Assembly (NCBI GenBank): GCA_965267335.1
Contig: OZ253953.1
Location: 3,906,001 to 3,970,000, forward strand
Direction of reading: 5' to 3'
Length of the DNA: 64,000 bases
From: G965267335 sp965267335
Lineage (GTDB): Bacteria > Bacteroidota > Bacteroidia > Cytophagales > JAAEPT01
Shown here: piece by piece, positions 53,696-62,082 of the stretch
Numbering within the stretch: position 1 is the stretch's first letter
Layout of the letters: every line of letters begins with the position of its first letter
Notes under the pieces: generated by a model
The model's input: only the letters and a program-made list of their open reading frames with translations
Database searches by the model: none
What the model was told of the DNA's origin: nothing
Translations under genes and position numbers: made by a program

Positions 53696-53703
53696 TAGCT
53701 TTG
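53696..53703 (+). promoter_or_regulatory. TAGCTTTG box before the YggS-family gene
   Basis: A perfect TAnnTTTG ends 4 bases before the ATG at 53708, implying a leaderless transcript. The -33 element is unclear. Confidence 0.45.
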
Positions 53704-53707
53704 AACT

Positions 53708-54382
53708 ATGTCAAGTATAGCTGATAATCTCAAAAAATATCAGGAGCAACTAAAGCCTTACAATTGTTTGTTGGTTGCCGTAAGTAAAACCAAACCAAAT
53801 AAAGACATCCTGGAGGCTTACAACGCTGGCCAACGCGCTTTTGGTGAAAACAAGGTGCAGGAATTAACCGAAAAACATGAACAACTGCCTCAGGATATCG
53901 AATGGCACATGATCGGACACTTGCAACGAAATAAAGTCAAATACATCGCCCCTTTCGTGCATTTAATACATTCTGTAGATAGCCTAAGGCTGTTGACGGA
54001 AATTAATAAGCAGGGTTCTAAAAACAGTAGGGTTATCAATTGCCTGCTTCAGGTTCATATCGCAGCGGAAAGCACAAAATTTGGCTTCTCTATAGACGAG
54101 ATCGAAGAGCTTATAAACTCCGAGGAGTTCAGTGAACTAACACACATCAATGTAACAGGCTTAATGGGCATGGCTACCAATACTGACAATGAAGATCAGA
54201 TTAGAAGTGAGTTCAGCTCTCTGCGCTCCTTGTTTTCAAAACTGGAAAGCATCAAAAAGCAAAACATAAATATTACAGAACTTTCAATAGGCATGAGTAG
54301 TGATTACAAAATTGCTCTGGAATGTGGAAGTACGATGATCAGAATTGGAAGCTCCATTTTTGGAGCCAGAAACTACACCTAG
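53708..54382 (+). CDS. YggS-family PLP homeostasis protein
   Basis: The 224-residue protein is of the alanine-racemase-like TIM barrel type. It has LVAVSKTKPN (PLP lysine near 27), AFGENKVQELTEK, WHMIGHLQRNKVKYI, GLMGMAT and LSIGMSSDYKIALECGSTMIRIGSSIFG, a full match to the YggS/PROSC signature. It binds pyridoxal phosphate and maintains B6 balance, with no known catalytic reaction. It is followed by a DUF423 gene with a 1-base gap. Confidence 0.95.
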   Translation: MSSIADNLKKYQEQLKPYNCLLVAVSKTKPNKDILEAYNAGQRAFGENKVQELTEKHEQLPQDIEWHMIGHLQRNKVKYIAPFVHLIHSVDSLRLLTEINKQGSKNSRVINCLLQVHIAAESTKFGFSIDEIEELINSEEFSELTHINVTGLMGMATNTDNEDQIRSEFSSLRSLFSKLESIKKQNINITELSIGMSSDYKIALECGSTMIRIGSSIFGARNYT

Positions 54383-54383
54383 T

Positions 54384-54743
54384 ATGCATAAACTATTATT
54401 AACCCTTGGAAGCATTAGTGGACTACTTACCGTAGCTATCGGAGCCTTTGGTGCCCATGCCTTAAAGAATACGCTACAAGAAACAGGACATACTGCGAAT
54501 TTTGAAACAGGAGTAAAGTACCAGATGTTTCACACCGTTGCTATATTTATCGTGGCCTTGTTAAGCCCGAAGGTTCCAGCAAGTGCCGGGTACTTTTTTG
54601 GCGCAGGTATATTACTTTTTTCAGGGTCTTTATATATTCTGAGTATCACAGGAGTAACAAAATGGGGAATGGTAACGCCCATCGGTGGAGTGGCATTTAT
54701 GATTGGTTGGGGAATAATGCTTTATTATTTCCTAAAGCTTTAA
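54384..54743 (+). CDS. DUF423 membrane protein
   Basis: The 119-residue protein has four membrane helices and the DUF423 pattern: SISGLLTVAIGAFGAHALKNTL, FETGVKYQMFHTVAIFIVALL, GAGILLFSGSLYILSITG, TPIGGVAFMIGWGIM. I start it at 54384 rather than in the upstream gene. Function is unknown. It overlaps the convergent DUF1573 gene by 4 bases. Confidence 0.92.
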   Translation: MHKLLLTLGSISGLLTVAIGAFGAHALKNTLQETGHTANFETGVKYQMFHTVAIFIVALLSPKVPASAGYFFGAGILLFSGSLYILSITGVTKWGMVTPIGGVAFMIGWGIMLYYFLKL

Positions 54744-55129
54744 CCTCTTACGACATTTACTTTTATCTGCAAAACATTGTCTCCGGAGGCATTTGAAATT
54801 ATTCTCAGAGCCTTCCTCAAAATCCCGTCCTTACCAGCAGAATTGAACTCGACTTTAATTTCTTTCTTTTCTCCTGGCAAAATTGGTTCTTTCGGCCACT
54901 CTGGAACTGTACAACCACAGGGAGTGATTATGTCACTAATAATCAAGGGGGCTGTACCTGAATTTGTAAACACAAAAGTAGTGCTTACCTTTTCTCCAGC
55001 CTTGATGGTACCGAAGTCATGATACTTCTTTTCAAAAGTAAAAGCGGCACCCGATTTTGGAGCCCCGCCATAAAGTGTACCAACTATGGCAAAAAACAAT
55101 ACAGCAAAAAGTGGTTTCATCGTTTTCAT
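54740..55129 (-). CDS. DUF1573 secreted protein
   Basis: The 129-residue protein has a signal peptide (MKPLFAVLFFAIVGTLYGGA) and one DUF1573 immunoglobulin-like domain: FEKKYHDFGTIKAGEKVSTTFVFTNSGTAPLIISDIITPCGCTVPEWPKEPILPGEKKEIKVEF. The PCGCT motif is typical. It is abundant in Bacteroidota and its role is unknown. It should be periplasmic. Confidence 0.92.
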   Translation of the reverse strand: MKTMKPLFAVLFFAIVGTLYGGAPKSGAAFTFEKKYHDFGTIKAGEKVSTTFVFTNSGTAPLIISDIITPCGCTVPEWPKEPILPGEKKEIKVEFNSAGKDGILRKALRIISNASGDNVLQIKVNVVRG

Positions 55130-55172
55130 GACTGATCTTTCACAAATTTCGGACCATTTTATCGGCCGTAGA

Positions 55173-56582
55173 TTAAAAATAGCTATTTACGAAATTTACT
55201 AAAAATAACTCATCCATCGCACGGGTAACTGCAGTATATAACCAGCGAACCTGGTCATCATGGTCAATATCCGGGTTCTGGTAACCATGATCAAGAAAAA
55301 CAGCATTCCATTGCCCTCCCTGAGACTTGTGGCCGGTAATTGCATAAGCAAATTTTATCTGTAAAGCATTAAGGTATTTATCGTTATGAATAGCCCTAAG
55401 CCGCTCCTGTTTTTTTGTTATGTGAGCATAGTCCTCACTGACCTGGTGATAAAGGTTTCGAAATTCATCGACTCCTAATGATGGCCCATTGGTGTAAAGA
55501 GTGTCCAGTATCACTTTAACTTGAACCGCAGGTTGTTGTGGAAAGTCCGTAAATTTCATCTCGAGATCGCAGAACTTAAATCCATACATTTCTTCGATTC
55601 CTCCAGCTCTTCGTACTTCTGCAAACTCCCCATTGGCAATAAATCCCATCTCAGAATCAGGTTCGACCCAGAAGTAATTATTCTTTACCGCCATTACCTT
55701 GTCACCAACTTCAATCTCATGATCCCTGAAAAGCAAAGTCCTCCGAATAAACTGATTATACATATTTGCATTCTTATTTGAGCGGCAAATAACAATCGAA
55801 CCTTCTTCTCCATACTTAGAATATGCATACTGTAACCCTTCCTCAAACCTTTCATGGGTCATTCTAAATATATCGGAAAATTTTGCGGTTGTGAACTTAG
55901 GCATAACATCCTTTCCTATTGTGTTCCTGAGAATTGTTGCATTATGTAATATTCCTGATTCTTTTTTTTGTCTGACGACTGTTGTTAACGAATAACCGGA
56001 CACATCTAGAGAAAATTTATCTCTTAGCAACAACTTGTTCAATGCGGGACTCTCTTGCTCATGGACGGGTGGCAATTGAGCCTGATCACCAATGATCATC
56101 AATCGGTTCTCTCCTTTTTCAAAAACATATTCTAGAAGATCATTGAGCAAACTTTTTTGATTATATCCCTCCCCATTTGAAATCATTGATGCCTCATCAA
56201 CAATAAAAACTGTCCGCTTATGAAAGTTCGGTTGACGGACAAAACTTAATACCCCCGAGGAGATATCATTTTCCTGTTTATATATTTTCTTGTGAATGGT
56301 ACTTGCCTTCTCCCCGGAATATAGTGACATGACCTTTGCCGCCCTACCCGTTGGGGCTAGCAGTACAAACCTTAATTTAAGCTTCGGCAGGACTGATGTC
56401 AGTGTGCTGAGTAAAGTAGTTTTACCTGTTCCCGCATATCCATCTAAGACAAAAGTTGGTTTAGAACTTTTGCTCATCAAAAATATAGAAAGCCCTCTCA
56501 AAGCTTCTTCCTGATCCATATTAGGAGGATGAGGAAAGGCTTCCACTAATGAAGTAAAAAGACTATTTTCGTTTGTACTCAT
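55173..56582 (-). CDS. ATP-dependent helicase, RecD/Pif1-like (SF1B)
   Basis: The 469-residue protein has Walker A LDGYAGTGKTTLLSTL (G48-K54), FVLLAPTGRAAKVMS, the DEAS box VFIVDEASMIS and MIIGDQAQLPPV. The C-terminal UvrD_C_2-type end is YAITGHKSQGGQWNAVFLDHG..WLYTAVTRAMDELFLV. This is the minimal RecD2/Pif1-like helicase form. It probably acts 5'-3' in repair or replication. Its start overlaps the divergent NUDIX start. Confidence 0.9.
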   Translation of the reverse strand: MSTNENSLFTSLVEAFPHPPNMDQEEALRGLSIFLMSKSSKPTFVLDGYAGTGKTTLLSTLTSVLPKLKLRFVLLAPTGRAAKVMSLYSGEKASTIHKKIYKQENDISSGVLSFVRQPNFHKRTVFIVDEASMISNGEGYNQKSLLNDLLEYVFEKGENRLMIIGDQAQLPPVHEQESPALNKLLLRDKFSLDVSGYSLTTVVRQKKESGILHNATILRNTIGKDVMPKFTTAKFSDIFRMTHERFEEGLQYAYSKYGEEGSIVICRSNKNANMYNQFIRRTLLFRDHEIEVGDKVMAVKNNYFWVEPDSEMGFIANGEFAEVRRAGGIEEMYGFKFCDLEMKFTDFPQQPAVQVKVILDTLYTNGPSLGVDEFRNLYHQVSEDYAHITKKQERLRAIHNDKYLNALQIKFAYAITGHKSQGGQWNAVFLDHGYQNPDIDHDDQVRWLYTAVTRAMDELFLVNFVNSYF

Positions 56583-57064
56583 GCAACACTAACTTGAATC
56601 TGAAAACAAAAATAGCACAAGAATTCGGGGAAAAAATCAGAATTAGAGCCTGCGGCATCTTAATTACAGACAATAAAATTTTATTAGCCAAACACAAAGG
56701 TTTGGGCAGCACCGGAACTTTTTGGTGTCCTCCCGGGGGAGCTGTAGAATTTGGGGAAAAATTAGAAGATGCAGTAAAAAGAGAGTTTCGGGAAGAAGTT
56801 AATATCGAAGTACAAGTGGTCCAATTCCTGGGAATTCATCAGCATGTTGATCCTCCTCTTCATGCACTAGAGATTTTTTATGAAGTAAAAACAGGTAATA
56901 CTGAAATAAAAACAGGCTCTGACCCAGACTCCAAAATACAAACTATAGAAGAAGTTAGTTTCCTAACCCCAGTACAGTTGAATAGTATAATTCCCGAAGA
57001 AAAACATCCCATACTGTACGGTATAGCTGATTTAATCACTGTGGACAACCTTAATTTTCTTTAG
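56573..57064 (+). CDS. NUDIX hydrolase
   Basis: Up to 163 residues; the TTG at 56573 lies within the divergent helicase gene, and a TTG at 56594 is an alternative start. The Nudix box GAVEFGEKLEDAVKREFREEVNIEV is complete (GX5EX7REUXEE). RACGILITDNKILLAKHK and WCPPGG precede it. It removes a nucleoside diphosphate-linked group; the substrate is unknown. The 179-base spacer after it leads to the second sigma operon. Confidence 0.88.
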   Translation: MYSCNTNLNLKTKIAQEFGEKIRIRACGILITDNKILLAKHKGLGSTGTFWCPPGGAVEFGEKLEDAVKREFREEVNIEVQVVQFLGIHQHVDPPLHALEIFYEVKTGNTEIKTGSDPDSKIQTIEEVSFLTPVQLNSIIPEEKHPILYGIADLITVDNLNFL

Positions 57065-57185
57065 CAACATTGTTAATAACTTTAAATCAACCTGTTGCAA
57101 CCAATTACGAATCAATGGAGTCTTATATAATAAGAAGTTCTTTGAACGTATTGGGTCTCAGTCCTGCTGAAAGGTTTCATTGATT

Positions 57186-57224
57186 ACAATTGAATTAAAT
57201 GTTATATTAAACATTAACAATTGT
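57186..57224. promoter_or_regulatory. imperfect palindrome upstream of the second ECF sigma gene
   Basis: ACAATTG (57186-57192) and CAATTGT (57218-57224) flank an AT-rich interior with partial symmetry (TTAAATGTT/AAACATTAA). It ends 19 bases before the sigma gene ATG, so it is a candidate operator or sigma-dependent promoter region. Confidence 0.35.
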
Positions 57225-57243
57225 TGACCAGCGAAACCAAGTA

Positions 57244-57801
57244 ATGCAATCTGAAGACGAACTTATAAAGGGTTGTATCCGTAAGAACCGGCATGCACAA
57301 AAAAAGCTTTACACAAAGTATTCAGTAAAGCTCATGGGCATTTGCCTTAGATATACCAGGAACAAAACCGAAGCGGAAGACTTGCTGCAGGAAGTTTTTA
57401 TCAAAATTTTCAAGCAAATCAAAAAATTCAAAGGTACAGGTTCTTTCGAAGGCTGGTTAAGCCGTATTGCCGTCAACACAGCCATCACACATTACCACAA
57501 AAACAAATCACATAAAGACACCGGTAATGTGGAAGACTATGACGACCAGTTGTTTGATTATGAGAAAGTAACTGATAAGCTTTCTGCCAATGAACTGCTG
57601 GAAGTAGTTAACCGCCTACCAGATATTTATAAGATCGTATTTAACCTCTATGCCATAGAAGGTTATACACACAAGGAAATTGCTGAACAATTAAAAATTT
57701 CAGAAGGAACATCAAAGTCCCAACTTTCACGAGCGAGAAAGATTCTACAAAACATGTTAATAGAACTTAAAATAGTCTCCGATGACTCAAGAGTCATATA
57801 A
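57244..57801 (+). CDS. ECF-type RNA polymerase sigma factor
   Basis: The 185-residue factor has region 2 (HAQKKLYTKYSVKLMGICLRYTRNKTEAEDLLQEVFIKIFKQIKKFKGTGSFEGWLSRIAVNTAITHYHK) and region 4 (LPDIYKIVFNLYAIEGYTHKEIAEQLKISEGTSKSQLSRARKILQ). The DLLQEVF motif is classic. The anti-sigma-like gene overlaps its end by 20 bases, which fits co-expression of a sigma/anti-sigma pair. Confidence 0.94.
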   Translation: MQSEDELIKGCIRKNRHAQKKLYTKYSVKLMGICLRYTRNKTEAEDLLQEVFIKIFKQIKKFKGTGSFEGWLSRIAVNTAITHYHKNKSHKDTGNVEDYDDQLFDYEKVTDKLSANELLEVVNRLPDIYKIVFNLYAIEGYTHKEIAEQLKISEGTSKSQLSRARKILQNMLIELKIVSDDSRVI

Positions 57802-58684
57802 AAATATTGATCAAATAATGCGTGAGCGGCTGACAGACTTCGGTAGCGTACCGGGGAAAAATGTCTGGGACAACATAGATAACAAATTATCTGGCAGCAA
57901 GAAACGCAGAAAAGTCCTTGCCGCTGGTATAACTGCAGGCGTTTTTCTAACTGCCTCATTAACATACATCCTATGGCCAGGTAGCACTCCGGAAACGGTC
58001 ACTGAGCACAGGGAGGTAGCCCCAGTAATTAAAAGTATTAAGAATGGAGAAATAACTACTACACCATCCCTTGAAAGTAACGAAGTCGTTACACCTTCAG
58101 AAGAAGTAGACGTTAAATCAGAATACAAGCAGGACAAACCACAAAAGACTCCAGAATTAAATCCGGCAACCAACCAGAAGGAAGTAGATGTAAATTCTGA
58201 TAAAGATATCGAGCAGGTAGTAGACGACAATACCGGATCGGATGTCAGTGAAAACACCAGACAACCTCGCGCTACTATTATAGATGCTATGCGACCGAAT
58301 TCCCTTAGCCCATCCAAGGTCATTCCTAAAGACAAAAAAGGTATTCTGGAGAAAAACGATACGCTTACCCTTTCAATTGAATTTGCCAACCTTGAAAGGA
58401 AAATGGCTGATAAAATCACAATCGAACAATCCGTTCCTGCTTTCCTGGATATCAATACTTTGAAACCTGTTGAATCAAGCCATACCTATAAGTACAAAGT
58501 AAAAAAAGGACAGGGCAAAATTATTTGGACACTCAAGGATATACCCGCTAGTGGGCTCAAGGGCAGTAAAGGATACATAGACTATGACATTGTCGTAATA
58601 AAAAAAGCCAATGAGGCCCAGTTAAAAAGCAAAGAGGTTGTGACCTACGACTACGGATACTACCGCACGAAATCTACTCAATAG
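57782..58684 (+). CDS. probable anti-sigma factor with a DUF7619-like periplasmic domain
   Basis: The 300-residue protein has a cytoplasmic N terminus of about 40 residues (MRERLTDFGSVPGKNVWDNIDNKL, the W-x-x-I/L-x-x-L form seen in Bacteroidota anti-sigma proteins) and one membrane helix (VLAAGITAGVFLTASLTYILW). A disordered Thr/Glu/Lys linker follows, then a beta-sandwich (DTLTLSIEFANLERKMADKITIEQSVPAFLDINTLKPVESSHTYKYKV..GKIIWTLKDI..KGYIDYDIVV). The last part resembles the conserved-repeat or DUF7619 domains of secreted proteins. I infer that it senses an envelope signal and holds the sigma factor. Confidence 0.75.
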   Translation: MTQESYKNIDQIMRERLTDFGSVPGKNVWDNIDNKLSGSKKRRKVLAAGITAGVFLTASLTYILWPGSTPETVTEHREVAPVIKSIKNGEITTTPSLESNEVVTPSEEVDVKSEYKQDKPQKTPELNPATNQKEVDVNSDKDIEQVVDDNTGSDVSENTRQPRATIIDAMRPNSLSPSKVIPKDKKGILEKNDTLTLSIEFANLERKMADKITIEQSVPAFLDINTLKPVESSHTYKYKVKKGQGKIIWTLKDIPASGLKGSKGYIDYDIVVIKKANEAQLKSKEVVTYDYGYYRTKSTQ

Positions 58685-58728
58685 ATATCTTTTTCGGTTT
58701 TTAAGCGATGTCACATACATTTTTGGTT

Positions 58729-58736
58729 TAACTTTG
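58729..58736 (+). promoter_or_regulatory. TAACTTTG box before the 58744 gene
   Basis: A perfect -7 box ends 7 bases before the ATG, suggesting a leaderless start for the 58744-60679 operon, independent of the sigma operon. Confidence 0.45.
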
Positions 58737-58743
58737 TCTCTCA

Positions 58744-59331
58744 ATGAAGGGAGATCAGATTTTTAAGCCGAAACACATCATAGCTGTAATCTTTGTTGGT
58801 GCAGCCCTCTTTATAGGATATAGCCTCACCTCGTCAATTCTCAAAGAAAACTCAAAACTCAGTCAAGACCTTGAATTGATGGAGAGAATAAAGGAAAAGC
58901 TCTATTTCCTGAAAGATCTTCAGATTGTTTATCACGCAGAAGAAGGGAAGTATGCCTCCAATTGGGAAGAGTTGAAAAACTTCATTGACAATGGCAAATT
59001 CTATATTACCGAACGCAAGGAAAAAATCATCACTCTGGATTATGGTGCCGACTCATCTGTGATTTATATAGACACCCTTGATATCGTTTCGGTTTACGAT
59101 TCCTTGATATCCAGAGGGAAATACCCTAAATTAGAGATAGACGACCTTTCTAAGGTTCCTGGCAGTGAACTGTCTTTTGATATAAAAGCAGAAAAACTAC
59201 CCGATTATGATGTCTTCGTTATTGTTGATACCAATAGCACGACACCTAAACTGGAACTGGAAGAAGGACGAGTTGATTTGAAAATTGGTTCATTATCAAA
59301 ACCCACTACCAAGGGTAATTGGGAAAAGTGA
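58744..59331 (+). CDS. TM/coiled-coil protein of unknown function, first of the coaD operon
   Basis: The 195-residue protein has a short cytoplasmic N terminus, one helix (HIIAVIFVGAALFIGYSLTSSIL) that continues as a coiled coil (KENSKLSQDLELMERIKEKLYFLKDLQIVYHAEEGKYASNWEELKNFI) and then a small beta domain. The bitopic layout recalls PilN-like or pseudopilin-like proteins. It is 13 bases upstream of the DUF3822 gene and is probably its partner. No named family is recognised. Confidence 0.65.
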   Translation: MKGDQIFKPKHIIAVIFVGAALFIGYSLTSSILKENSKLSQDLELMERIKEKLYFLKDLQIVYHAEEGKYASNWEELKNFIDNGKFYITERKEKIITLDYGADSSVIYIDTLDIVSVYDSLISRGKYPKLEIDDLSKVPGSELSFDIKAEKLPDYDVFVIVDTNSTTPKLELEEGRVDLKIGSLSKPTTKGNWEK

Positions 59332-59344
59332 AATATAACACACT

Positions 59345-60223
59345 ATGAAACCTTCATTTCACCTGACTAACAAAATTAAAGATCAGAAGTTTGATATCGA
59401 TAAAATATCAGATTACGGACTTTTTATCCAGGTTTCTGATCAAGATTTCGAATTCTGTGTAATTGACATTAAAGAAAACAAATGTCTCCTGGTCGAAAGC
59501 TTCGATATTAACACAGTGTTTAACACCCAACAACTCCTGCAACAGCTAGAGCTTTTATATGATGATCACCACTTGCTCAAGGTGGGTTTCTGGCACTCCA
59601 TTACTGTGGGGATCAAGAACAATAAATTCTCACTGATACCACGCTCTCTGTTTGACAACAATAACATTGAACATTATTTGAGACTTAACTGCTCTCTGGA
59701 CAAGAGTAAGGAAATATTCTTATACAAAGACCAAAAAAGCATTGAGGCAGTTAATATCTTCAGTGTAGAGGGCAAAATCGTTGAATGGTTTCAGTCGCAG
59801 TACCCAAACCGTAAGATTGAGATCGTTCATGAGTCTTCGCCCTTCATTGAAGGAGTATTGAGTGTTCACAATCACGAGAATCAGAAATCAATTTACATTG
59901 ACGTAGAACGGAACCATATACAAATACTGGTTTTTCAAGACAGAAACCTGGACTACTCCAATGTATTCGAATACAGCACTGCAGAAGACCTGACGTACTA
60001 TGTGATGTTTGTTTTTAACGAACTCAAATTAAACCCCGAAACCACACCCACCACAATGTGGGGACATGTCGATTATGACTCGGAGGCATATCAGAAACTT
60101 TTTACCTACATCAAACATTTAGAAATCGGTGAAAGGCCACAAAACCTCAAATTCGGCTATGTTTTTGACGAAATAGAAGAACAAAAATATTTCTCACTGT
60201 TCAACTTACACCTGTGTGAATAA
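59345..60223 (+). CDS. DUF3822 family protein, ASKHA-like fold
   Basis: The 292-residue protein has two halves that read like actin/PilM-type subdomains: YGLFIQVSDQDFEFCVIDIKENKCLLVESF, and KSIYIDVERNHIQILVFQDRNLDYSNVFEYSTAEDLTYYVMFVFNELKLNPETTPTTMWG. Phosphate-loop residues seem weak, so ATP binding is doubtful. The family is confined to Bacteroidota and usually sits before coaD, as here (no gap to the coaD ATG). Function is unknown. Confidence 0.85.
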   Translation: MKPSFHLTNKIKDQKFDIDKISDYGLFIQVSDQDFEFCVIDIKENKCLLVESFDINTVFNTQQLLQQLELLYDDHHLLKVGFWHSITVGIKNNKFSLIPRSLFDNNNIEHYLRLNCSLDKSKEIFLYKDQKSIEAVNIFSVEGKIVEWFQSQYPNRKIEIVHESSPFIEGVLSVHNHENQKSIYIDVERNHIQILVFQDRNLDYSNVFEYSTAEDLTYYVMFVFNELKLNPETTPTTMWGHVDYDSEAYQKLFTYIKHLEIGERPQNLKFGYVFDEIEEQKYFSLFNLHLCE

Positions 60224-60679
60224 ATGGCTGATCGCATTGCCATATTCCCTGGCTCATTTGACCCATTCACAAAGGGGCATGAAGATATAGTAAGGAGGGC
60301 TTCTACTCTCTTTGATAAAGTAATTATTGCCATCGGGGAAAACTCCAATAAAACTAGACACTTTTCAATCGATTTGATGATCGCAAAAATCAATGAGACA
60401 TTTGCTGATTATGAGGGGGTAGAAGTAACAACTTTCAGTGGTCTTACTGCTAACTACGCCAAAAGCATCGGTGCCAAATTCATTGTAAGAGGATTACGAA
60501 ATACTACAGATTTTGAATATGAGAATACCATAGCTCAAGCCAATTGTCACATCAATACTGAGCTGGAAACAGTATTCCTAATTACCGATCCTGCACTTGC
60601 ACATATTAGCTCAACAATAACAAGAGAGATACATAAATATGATGGAGATGTCTCTGCCTTTATCCCCTACGACCTATAG
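60224..60679 (+). CDS. coaD: pantetheine-phosphate adenylyltransferase
   Basis: The 151-residue nucleotidyltransferase has IFPGSFDPFTKGHEDIV (T/HxGH motif), FIVRGLRNTTDFEYE and AHISSTITREIHKYDGDVSAFIP. It makes dephospho-CoA from phosphopantetheine and ATP. With coaC and coaB at 12.8-14.0 kb, three CoA steps are encoded in the window. The stop overlaps the convergent NUDIX gene by 13 bases. Confidence 0.97.
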   Translation: MADRIAIFPGSFDPFTKGHEDIVRRASTLFDKVIIAIGENSNKTRHFSIDLMIAKINETFADYEGVEVTTFSGLTANYAKSIGAKFIVRGLRNTTDFEYENTIAQANCHINTELETVFLITDPALAHISSTITREIHKYDGDVSAFIPYDL

Positions 60680-61329
60680 AACTTTTCAATAACCGATTTA
60701 ATGGTGTGGTAGGTATCCTTTGAACATTCAAGGGTTTGTTTCTTAGATTTCCACTCAACGAGATCAATTCTCTCCTTCTTCTCCGGAGCCATCTGGGCAT
60801 CATTGAGACATTCCATATGATACCAATACGTTTTCTTCAGAACCCTTTTCTTATGAAGAGTATAAGTATGCCATGTATTGCAAAGTTTCCTAATACACTT
60901 GACATCAACGTTACATTCTTCTTTAATTTCACGAATTGCAGCACTCTTTTTGCGTTCTCCCTTTTCAATTTTACCCTTTGGCAAATCCCATTTTTTCAAC
61001 CTGTAAATCCACAATACCTGATCGCCTTTAGTGACTACCCCTCCTGCTGCTTTTACAATTTTGAATTGATCTTTCAGGAACTCCGATAAACGATATTTAT
61101 CCTCGACTGCAAAGGTGATGCTCTTCAAGCCTTTAATTTTCTTGCGCTCAACAAGGTCCAGAAAATATGAAACTTGTTTAGGTCGGGCATGTTCCAACAA
61201 GACATTCCCCTGTAATTCCTTAGAAATCAGAATATGATCCCCATCTAAGCAAAGGTCATACTCCGACTTATCACCAAGCTTGGCAACCTTTGCAATAACT
61301 ACTTTAATTTTATTTAGTTCTAGCTCCAT
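60667..61329 (-). CDS. NUDIX domain protein with N-terminal extension
   Basis: The 220-residue protein has an N-terminal 90-residue domain (DHILISKELQGNVLLEHARPKQVSYFLDLVERKKIKG..) and a C-terminal Nudix domain with KWDLPKGKIEKGERKKSAAIREIKEECNVDV and WHTYTL near the substrate pocket. The KWDLPKGK pattern is typical of diadenosine polyphosphate hydrolase-like and Bacteroidota NUDIX proteins. The substrate is not determined. It is divergent from pyrE. Confidence 0.85.
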   Translation of the reverse strand: MELELNKIKVVIAKVAKLGDKSEYDLCLDGDHILISKELQGNVLLEHARPKQVSYFLDLVERKKIKGLKSITFAVEDKYRLSEFLKDQFKIVKAAGGVVTKGDQVLWIYRLKKWDLPKGKIEKGERKKSAAIREIKEECNVDVKCIRKLCNTWHTYTLHKKRVLKKTYWYHMECLNDAQMAPEKKERIDLVEWKSKKQTLECSKDTYHTIKSVIEKFYRS

Positions 61330-61413
61330 TCTATTTCTAAGCTACGGACACAATTATAGCAAAATCCTATTTAAAAATTACATCAATAATACTAAGCGTT
61401 TATTAGATTTCAA

Positions 61414-61421
61414 TAAATTTG
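61414..61421 (+). promoter_or_regulatory. TAAATTTG box before pyrE
   Basis: A perfect TAnnTTTG ends 5 bases before the ATG at 61427, which supports that start over the longer frame. Confidence 0.45.
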
Positions 61422-61426
61422 TTCTT

Positions 61427-62077
61427 ATGGAGAACGTGATAACAAACACAGAGGTTGCAAAAAAAATTGCAGCTGGACTATTGGACATTGAAGCCATCAA
61501 ACTGAGCCCGGAAAATCCTTTTCAGTGGGCCTCTGGTTGGAATTCTCCGATTTACTGTGATAATCGTTTATCCTTATCATTTCCTAACTTCAGAAATGAC
61601 ATTACAAACGAACTCTGCCAACTAATTCAAGACCATTTTCCAGGTGCTGAAGCAATTGCAGGAGTAGCTACAGCAGGCATTCCACAAGCATCCTTAATCG
61701 CCCAGAAACTGAATCTTCCCTTACTCTACGTAAGATCTAAGGCCAAGTCACATGGAATGACCAACACCATAGAGGGAAAGACAACTCCAGGACAAAAGGT
61801 GGTGGTTATTGAGGATCTGGTATCAACCGGGGGCAGCTCACTAAAGGCCGTAGAGGATTTAAGAGCAGCAGGAGTTGAAGTACTTGGTATGTGTGCAATC
61901 TTTACTTATGGGTTTCAGATTGCAGAAGACAATTTTAAAGCAGCCAACGTAGAGTTACTGTGCTTAAGTAACTACGAAGTAATGATTGAAGAAGCCCTAC
62001 ACCGAGGATACATACAAGCAGGAGATTTGGAGAACTTAAAGTCCTGGAGAGTATCGCCTGACACCTGGAATAAATAA
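61427..62077 (+). CDS. pyrE: orotate phosphoribosyltransferase
   Basis: The 216-residue enzyme starts at 61427 (MENVITNTEVAKKIAAGLLDI); the open frame reaches back to 61280, but that part is not conserved-looking and overlaps the NUDIX gene. Motifs: FQWASGWNSPIYCDNR, ATAGIPQASLIAQKLNLPLLYVRSKAKSHG and the PRPP loop VVVIEDLVSTGGSSLKAV. It converts orotate and PRPP to OMP in pyrimidine synthesis. Confidence 0.96.
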   Translation: MENVITNTEVAKKIAAGLLDIEAIKLSPENPFQWASGWNSPIYCDNRLSLSFPNFRNDITNELCQLIQDHFPGAEAIAGVATAGIPQASLIAQKLNLPLLYVRSKAKSHGMTNTIEGKTTPGQKVVVIEDLVSTGGSSLKAVEDLRAAGVEVLGMCAIFTYGFQIAEDNFKAANVELLCLSNYEVMIEEALHRGYIQAGDLENLKSWRVSPDTWNK

Positions 62078-62082
62078 TTAAC

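Noticed and set aside
57811..58455. 214-codon open frame on the minus strand
   Set aside because: It lies wholly inside the anti-sigma-like gene, whose linker is Glu/Thr/Lys-rich and gives stop-free antisense; no motif or promoter supports it.
61280..61426. N-terminal extension of pyrE
   Set aside because: It overlaps the divergent NUDIX gene, lacks conserved residues, and the TAAATTTG box lies inside it.
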